From: a virus
DNA length: 37,701 nucleotides
Reading direction: 5' to 3' (one strand)
Virus record (IMG/VR): IMGVR_UViG_3300030107_004269
Coordinates: 1-37,701 of that record
A program made the position numbers and the translations under genes. Below the pieces are notes generated by a model that worked only from the letters and a program-made list of their open reading frames with translations, was not told the DNA's origin and made no database searches. Below, in pieces: positions 34,201 to 37,701 of the stretch. Numbering within the stretch: position 1 is the first letter of the stretch; each line of letters opens with the position of its first letter.

Positions 34201-37200
34201 TAAATGGTGGATTTGAAGCTAAAATGGCTGCTGCAACAGCTCTTCATGAAGCTCAGCACGTAAAAAATAAGCAATCTGGCTTAGTAAAAAATGGTTATGT
34301 AGTTGATTCAGCAAAAAGAGCTGTTGAAGAAATACGAAATAGAATAAATGAATTAGGTTTAGACGAAGACACTAGAAAGGGAATAGAAAATAGAATAGCC
34401 GCATACGACGGTATGACTGAGGTTAATTTAGAAGAATTAATTAATCTAGCAGGAGATTTGAAAGATGCTGGAATAATGAGTAGAGAATCTTTACCATTAG
34501 CTTTTGCATTTAAATCTTTATTAAACTCAACTATAAATCTTTTTAGAAAAGACAAAGACATGTACTTTATGCTTGAAACTGTAGATGAAGTTCTACAGTA
34601 TATTGATAGTTTCCAACAAAAAGCTAAAGCAGGAGGTATAGCGTTGCCACCAGAAGAAGAAGCTAAAGAAGGACCAGTAAAACAATCTCTTACTGCTGAA
34701 GAAATAGCTGAAAAAGAAGAACGTGTAAATGAATTAGGTAGAATGGGTTGGAATAATGAAACTTGGAAGTCTACTGGTGCTGATTTTGCAATGGAAACTA
34801 TGAAGACTGAAAAACTACTTGATGCTTTAATTTATTCTAAATACAAAGCAGATCAAGTTCCTAGTAACTTTGTTGATTTAGTTTACTCTGAATTAACACC
34901 TGATGTGCAAAAGTTTAACGAAGATTTATGGGGAACAGAACAAGAAAATGATAGTTTATTTGGTTACTTAATGGGTAGACTTCAGTTCAGGGCAGATCAA
35001 GTTTATAATAGAGAGTTTAAAAAAGATGAAAAACCAACGGTACGTTTAGACGAGAAAACTAAAGAAGGTGAAATAAAAAGAGATATAGCCTCTACAGATT
35101 TAACACCTGAAGAGCAAATGATAGCTAAAGAAGAAGCGGCTAAAAAAGCTAAAACTCAAAAGACAGACAAACAAAAAAGAGACACCTTTCTTAAGCGAGT
35201 AGGTTTTGACAATAAAGTTAAACAAAAAATTATAGACTCTGTAGTAAAAACATTTGGTACTAAATTACCAGCTGTAACTTCTAAACAGTTTAGGTTAGCA
35301 TTGCAAAGGGCTTTTGAAACTGAATTAAAAAATGTTATACAAAAAGAATTTGGTATAGGTAAAAATTATGATCTATTCTTAAAAACATTATTCCCAACCG
35401 TATTTAAAAGATTAACACCTGAACAATTAACTCAAATAGAAAGAAGAGTTCCTAAGGACAAAAAAATATTTTCTACTAGAAGAAGAATAACTAAAAAAGC
35501 AGAAGTTGAGCAACTGCAAAATGAAGGTTTAATTGCTATGGACGTAGATTATAAAACAGGTCCTTGGTTGTCAACTAAAATGAAAACGCCTAGTATAAAA
35601 CAAACAATGGCATTTTTTAGAGGTAAAAACATGCAAGAGGTTTTAGGTTATACTGTTAGCAAATCTGCATTTGGTACTAGAAAAGACGCTTTAGCAGAAG
35701 CACTTGCCGTGGAGCTAGCTTTTGATAGTGCTATGGAAGTATTAAATGATCCTAAAATTTTAGAAAGAAGACAGGATATAGAGACTTTACAAGGTAGAGA
35801 AAAAGCAGAGAATTACGTTGTTGAAGCTGCTCAAAAAATACGTAGAGATCCTAACATAAAACTCAGTAGAGCTGTTGACAATAATGCTAGTGATAGATCT
35901 TGGAAGTTATTTATAGGGAATAGATCTGAATTTTTAAATAAAATAAGCGAGTATGGCTATTCTAAACAAGCTATAAAAAGAGCTTACGACGAGGTGTACA
36001 AACCTTTAAATTTAAAAACAAAAGAAGGTAAATCTTTAAGAACTGTTGTTGTAAATAGTTATAGTAAAATAATAAATCCTTTTCTTAAAATAAATGAAAG
36101 ATATAAAAAAGGTCAACAAGAGTTTCCTCAAACATTAGAAGAGTATGTTTCAACGGTAGACTTAGCTGACGCTGAAATACAAGTAGCTATATATTTTAAG
36201 TTAGACCAAGCTATGACTGATTTGTTTAAAAATCCAACTCAGAAAAAACAGTATCAAGAATTTTTAACAGATATAGCGCTTAACATAAAAGAAAAAAACA
36301 ACTTATCTAACCAAGAGTTGGCTATAATGTTGTTAAGAGCTCAAAGTCATATGGAAAATGGAACTAATAATCCAAGACGTTCTATGGCTTTTTATAAAAA
36401 CGAAGGATTTGCAAAAGGAATGTTATCGTTAGTATATCCGGGTATAGAAACTTATAAAAAACATAAAGGTAAAGTAACTATATTGGGTAAAAAAGGAAAA
36501 GTATTAGATACATTTAATATACCTGTAGAACCAACCCAAGGTGTTACACAAGACATGATTGACAATAGTGTGTCAAAAGAAGAAAAAGCCGCGAGAAAAG
36601 AATCATCAGATTTTCATTGGAATTATTTAAATATGTTTCTTGAAGAAGCTTCTTCTTTAGTTAAAAATAAACAAAGTAAATATTCTAAAAACGAAATGGC
36701 TATGTTAGCTGCTGGATTTTTAGGTAATATGAAAACATCTTTAAGAGCTAGTGCTTTGTTTAAGTATGCAGTACTAAATCCTTTTGATAAAAACCACAAA
36801 AACTACGAATACGAGCATGGTATACCAGCTTTAGTAATGATGATGCATTTATTAGATCATCACTTTGCTGGAAAAAAAGTGGATTTAGGTAAGTTAAAAG
36901 AAAGTTATGCGGTTGGCGCTATTCATGACGATATGAATACTAACTTAGGTGTTGTGTTTAAAAAGAGAATGCACTTTGATTACAAACTGTATGACATGGC
37001 CCCTAAAAGATGGTATAATATATACACGGCCGCTGGAGCAACACACGCTGTTGTGGATATATACAATGGAAATAAGTTTGGAGAAATTCAAGCCAAATCT
37101 TGGAAAGATATTAAAAAGCTTAAAGATGAGTTAGATAATAAGCAAGTTAAGGAAAATAAAAAACTAAGCAATGCTATTCTTGAAGGTAGAAAAACAGTAA

Positions 37201-37701
37201 AATCAAGTAAAGGAATTACTGTTTTAGATTTTGACGATACTTTAGCTACTACCGAATCGCTAGTAGGATATACTGCTCCAGACGGCACAACTGGAACGTT
37301 AAATGCTGAGCAGTATGCTAATACATATCAAGATTTACAAGCACAAGGTTATACTTTTGATTTTTCAGAATTTAACAAAGTTGTTGGTGGTAAAATAGCC
37401 CCGTTGTTTAAAAAAGCTTTAAAACTACAAGGTAAGTTTGGATCAAAAAGCATGTTTGTATTAACAGCTAGGCCACCACAAGCTCAAAAAGCTATATATG
37501 ATTTTTTAAGGGCAAACGGTTTAAATATACCATTAAAAAATATCACTGGCCTTGGTAATTCTACAGCTGAAGCTAAAGCATTGTGGATAGCTGATAAAGT
37601 TGGTGAAGGGTTTAATGACTTTTACTTTGCTGACGATGCGTTGCAAAATGTACAGGCTGTTAAAAATATGCTAGATCAATTTGATGTTAAGTCAAAAGTT
37701 C
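31242..37701 (+). CDS. Giant multidomain virion protein (zincin + HAD), 3' end cut by window
   Basis: Open from the ATG at 31242 to the window edge, at least 2153 aa; the stop is not in view. Residues 8-38 and 46-75 are a tandem repeat (LKDYV...DWNxLNxxFP). Residues ~100-330 are helical. Weakly hydrophobic stretches near 520-720 (MSIMTAIASGGVGS, STIAYGGIAAYAE) could contact membranes. A metallopeptidase-like motif ALHEAQHVKNKQSG puts H1002, E1003 and H1006 in an HExxH array. A Lys/Glu-rich helical section follows, and EYEHGIPALVMMMHLL near 1857. The last ~160 residues are a HAD-type phosphatase/hydrolase domain: VLDFDDT (D1996, D1998), VLTARP (T2075) and FADDALQN (D2131, D2132). Such giant 'polyvalent' proteins are often packed in the virion and injected. 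Which activities are live is unknown. Confidence 0.82.
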   Translation, partial: MSDLTTELKDYVQTANDPAATTNGQVDWNLVNSHFPLLKDYNQGLLKDYVKEVKKSNPTTERDWNNLNTQFPEFFEKPIESTITTKPKTGEEVVKSLFELQDSVNRRDSFVKKRAADEYFMTDDLEKNINKWMDDNNKSTFKTEWLGNTSRQVRQPYTEKDLMEFFGNKKYQEYINWKKNGELPFDNDDFDKIVSQQVAERQKEVQQHYLRDLDNIVLQKEALIMMPDIFGTNLNLTEEAMRSSDEIEFEQLYGRPLVRREYKKGKNGRYKTFIPTQRTDDYHSPDSPDLQLNPQKYDKILKLQEDWLKTSMNTYKKSVNTYNDKVTNFTIKNQKYVDELAKLDKEIEELGDINADTSLEVRQKYLELANQYNGVISRIKESGLDDLRLEVIDLSKSLETRFDDLMDKSEKYNNIVMATEALNLNYNWSARFLLQIENFFSDMKVLGTSIPAGISELTEKIIWNVDDGAESEFYRYMQQNYKAAINYSESVKNRIQSELPKSITWETKGGNLGAYMADMLANNSMSIMTAIASGGVGSIATKGMSRAGAMQVRKRIANKTTGIFFGMESGSKLADIEISKKNAPKHLKDLKKLYENAQTPAEKYELLRLIDQQEAALSVNGFEKAFSTIAYGGIAAYAERLGTLNYVHGLSRWSRIGAMQGPVWKKGLYGTGNTMFNMGIEWLEETGTMLGHNFIDIVVLDEDKSLVDGIDMEFTANVLFSSLAIQGPTMGMNSYSAINSAVSSRKDRKKSNSLAKELIDIQETLTTNTNLKPAQRKELVQRKRDILKEASLQNSYSLMRVARMKPQEIRDMFEINRENRKDLKTLRELGMSGESVQGAESLKQEIVNRIEERNRKKETLLSKPAQRRRAKLQAAGAKIDLQNKAKVSKEGEVTIEQEGTGEYFNAETDYWLARSEYNEDVVRALGDNLQKFEGDNARENYKNYLEKQNLPQEEIQKALNEFDQGAYGANIGNSPILFGDNILRGIINGGFEAKMAAATALHEAQHVKNKQSGLVKNGYVVDSAKRAVEEIRNRINELGLDEDTRKGIENRIAAYDGMTEVNLEELINLAGDLKDAGIMSRESLPLAFAFKSLLNSTINLFRKDKDMYFMLETVDEVLQYIDSFQQKAKAGGIALPPEEEAKEGPVKQSLTAEEIAEKEERVNELGRMGWNNETWKSTGADFAMETMKTEKLLDALIYSKYKADQVPSNFVDLVYSELTPDVQKFNEDLWGTEQENDSLFGYLMGRLQFRADQVYNREFKKDEKPTVRLDEKTKEGEIKRDIASTDLTPEEQMIAKEEAAKKAKTQKTDKQKRDTFLKRVGFDNKVKQKIIDSVVKTFGTKLPAVTSKQFRLALQRAFETELKNVIQKEFGIGKNYDLFLKTLFPTVFKRLTPEQLTQIERRVPKDKKIFSTRRRITKKAEVEQLQNEGLIAMDVDYKTGPWLSTKMKTPSIKQTMAFFRGKNMQEVLGYTVSKSAFGTRKDALAEALAVELAFDSAMEVLNDPKILERRQDIETLQGREKAENYVVEAAQKIRRDPNIKLSRAVDNNASDRSWKLFIGNRSEFLNKISEYGYSKQAIKRAYDEVYKPLNLKTKEGKSLRTVVVNSYSKIINPFLKINERYKKGQQEFPQTLEEYVSTVDLADAEIQVAIYFKLDQAMTDLFKNPTQKKQYQEFLTDIALNIKEKNNLSNQELAIMLLRAQSHMENGTNNPRRSMAFYKNEGFAKGMLSLVYPGIETYKKHKGKVTILGKKGKVLDTFNIPVEPTQGVTQDMIDNSVSKEEKAARKESSDFHWNYLNMFLEEASSLVKNKQSKYSKNEMAMLAAGFLGNMKTSLRASALFKYAVLNPFDKNHKNYEYEHGIPALVMMMHLLDHHFAGKKVDLGKLKESYAVGAIHDDMNTNLGVVFKKRMHFDYKLYDMAPKRWYNIYTAAGATHAVVDIYNGNKFGEIQAKSWKDIKKLKDELDNKQVKENKKLSNAILEGRKTVKSSKGITVLDFDDTLATTESLVGYTAPDGTTGTLNAEQYANTYQDLQAQGYTFDFSEFNKVVGGKIAPLFKKALKLQGKFGSKSMFVLTARPPQAQKAIYDFLRANGLNIPLKNITGLGNSTAEAKALWIADKVGEGFNDFYFADDALQNVQAVKNMLDQFDVKSKV

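Noticed and set aside
36807-36860. HNH nuclease motif at EYEHGIPALV in the giant protein
   Set aside because: Only an EHxxP-like fragment and a later DHH are visible; no convincing HNH spacing or zinc cysteines, so no nuclease is called.
36949-37134. Alternative + frame of 61 codons inside the giant gene
   Set aside because: Overlaps the continuous giant frame, which carries conserved motifs on both sides.
31242-37701. Virion RNA polymerase as in crAss-like phages
   Set aside because: No double-psi barrel DxDGD-type motif was found; the DFDDT present belongs to a HAD set with LTARP and FADD. A polymerase may lie outside the window.

Overview
The window is a compact, single-strand (+) block of a tailed double-stranded DNA phage genome (Caudoviricetes): a chaperonin cluster, packaging genes, head genes and short-tail genes, followed by very large virion proteins. 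It is strongly A+T rich by eye. Genes touch or overlap, and no stretch over about 90 bases lacks a gene. No integrase, replication gene, tRNA or CRISPR array is visible. No tail sheath or classical tape-measure gene was recognised, and a very large gp10-like 'muzzle' protein is present, so a podovirus-like particle is most likely. The order terminase, portal, scaffold-like, major capsid, ring/connector and muzzle resembles crAss-like and related environmental phages of Bacteroidota; that placement is inferred, not proven.

The host is probably a marine Bacteroidota (flavobacterium-like). Free-standing genes have no Shine-Dalgarno sequence and start in A/T-rich contexts such as AAAATTATG. The putative receptor-binding protein carries GCTDP...DDGSC cysteine modules, which are typical of secreted proteins of marine Bacteroidota.

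Region 1 (21-1827) encodes a GroEL-type chaperonin and an overlapping GroES-type co-chaperonin. Region 2 (1897-5517) holds two putative surface structural proteins, a winged-helix protein, a small zinc-metallopeptidase-like protein and two small membrane proteins including a holin. Region 3 (5547-9056) is the packaging module: a coiled-coil protein, a small beta protein, an apparent tandem-GroES protein, a TerS candidate and TerL. Region 4 (9059-15235) holds portal, scaffold-like, major capsid and a further head-associated gene, with a strong intrinsic terminator directly after the capsid gene. Region 5 (15294-28784) is the tail: a tiny CxC protein, two connector/ring proteins (one with an inserted carbohydrate-binding-like domain), the 1796-aa muzzle and three adhesin or fibre-type proteins. 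Region 6 (28829-37701, cut by the window edge) holds an S74-tailed coiled-coil protein, a 524-aa protein with an EF-hand-like loop, and a giant multidomain protein (more than 2153 aa) with a zincin motif and a HAD domain.

The most distinctive feature is a phage-encoded chaperonin set: GroEL without its GGM tail, a canonical-size GroES, and a second 196-aa protein that looks like two GroES-type domains in tandem beside the terminase. Together they may fold or mature the phage's own head proteins.
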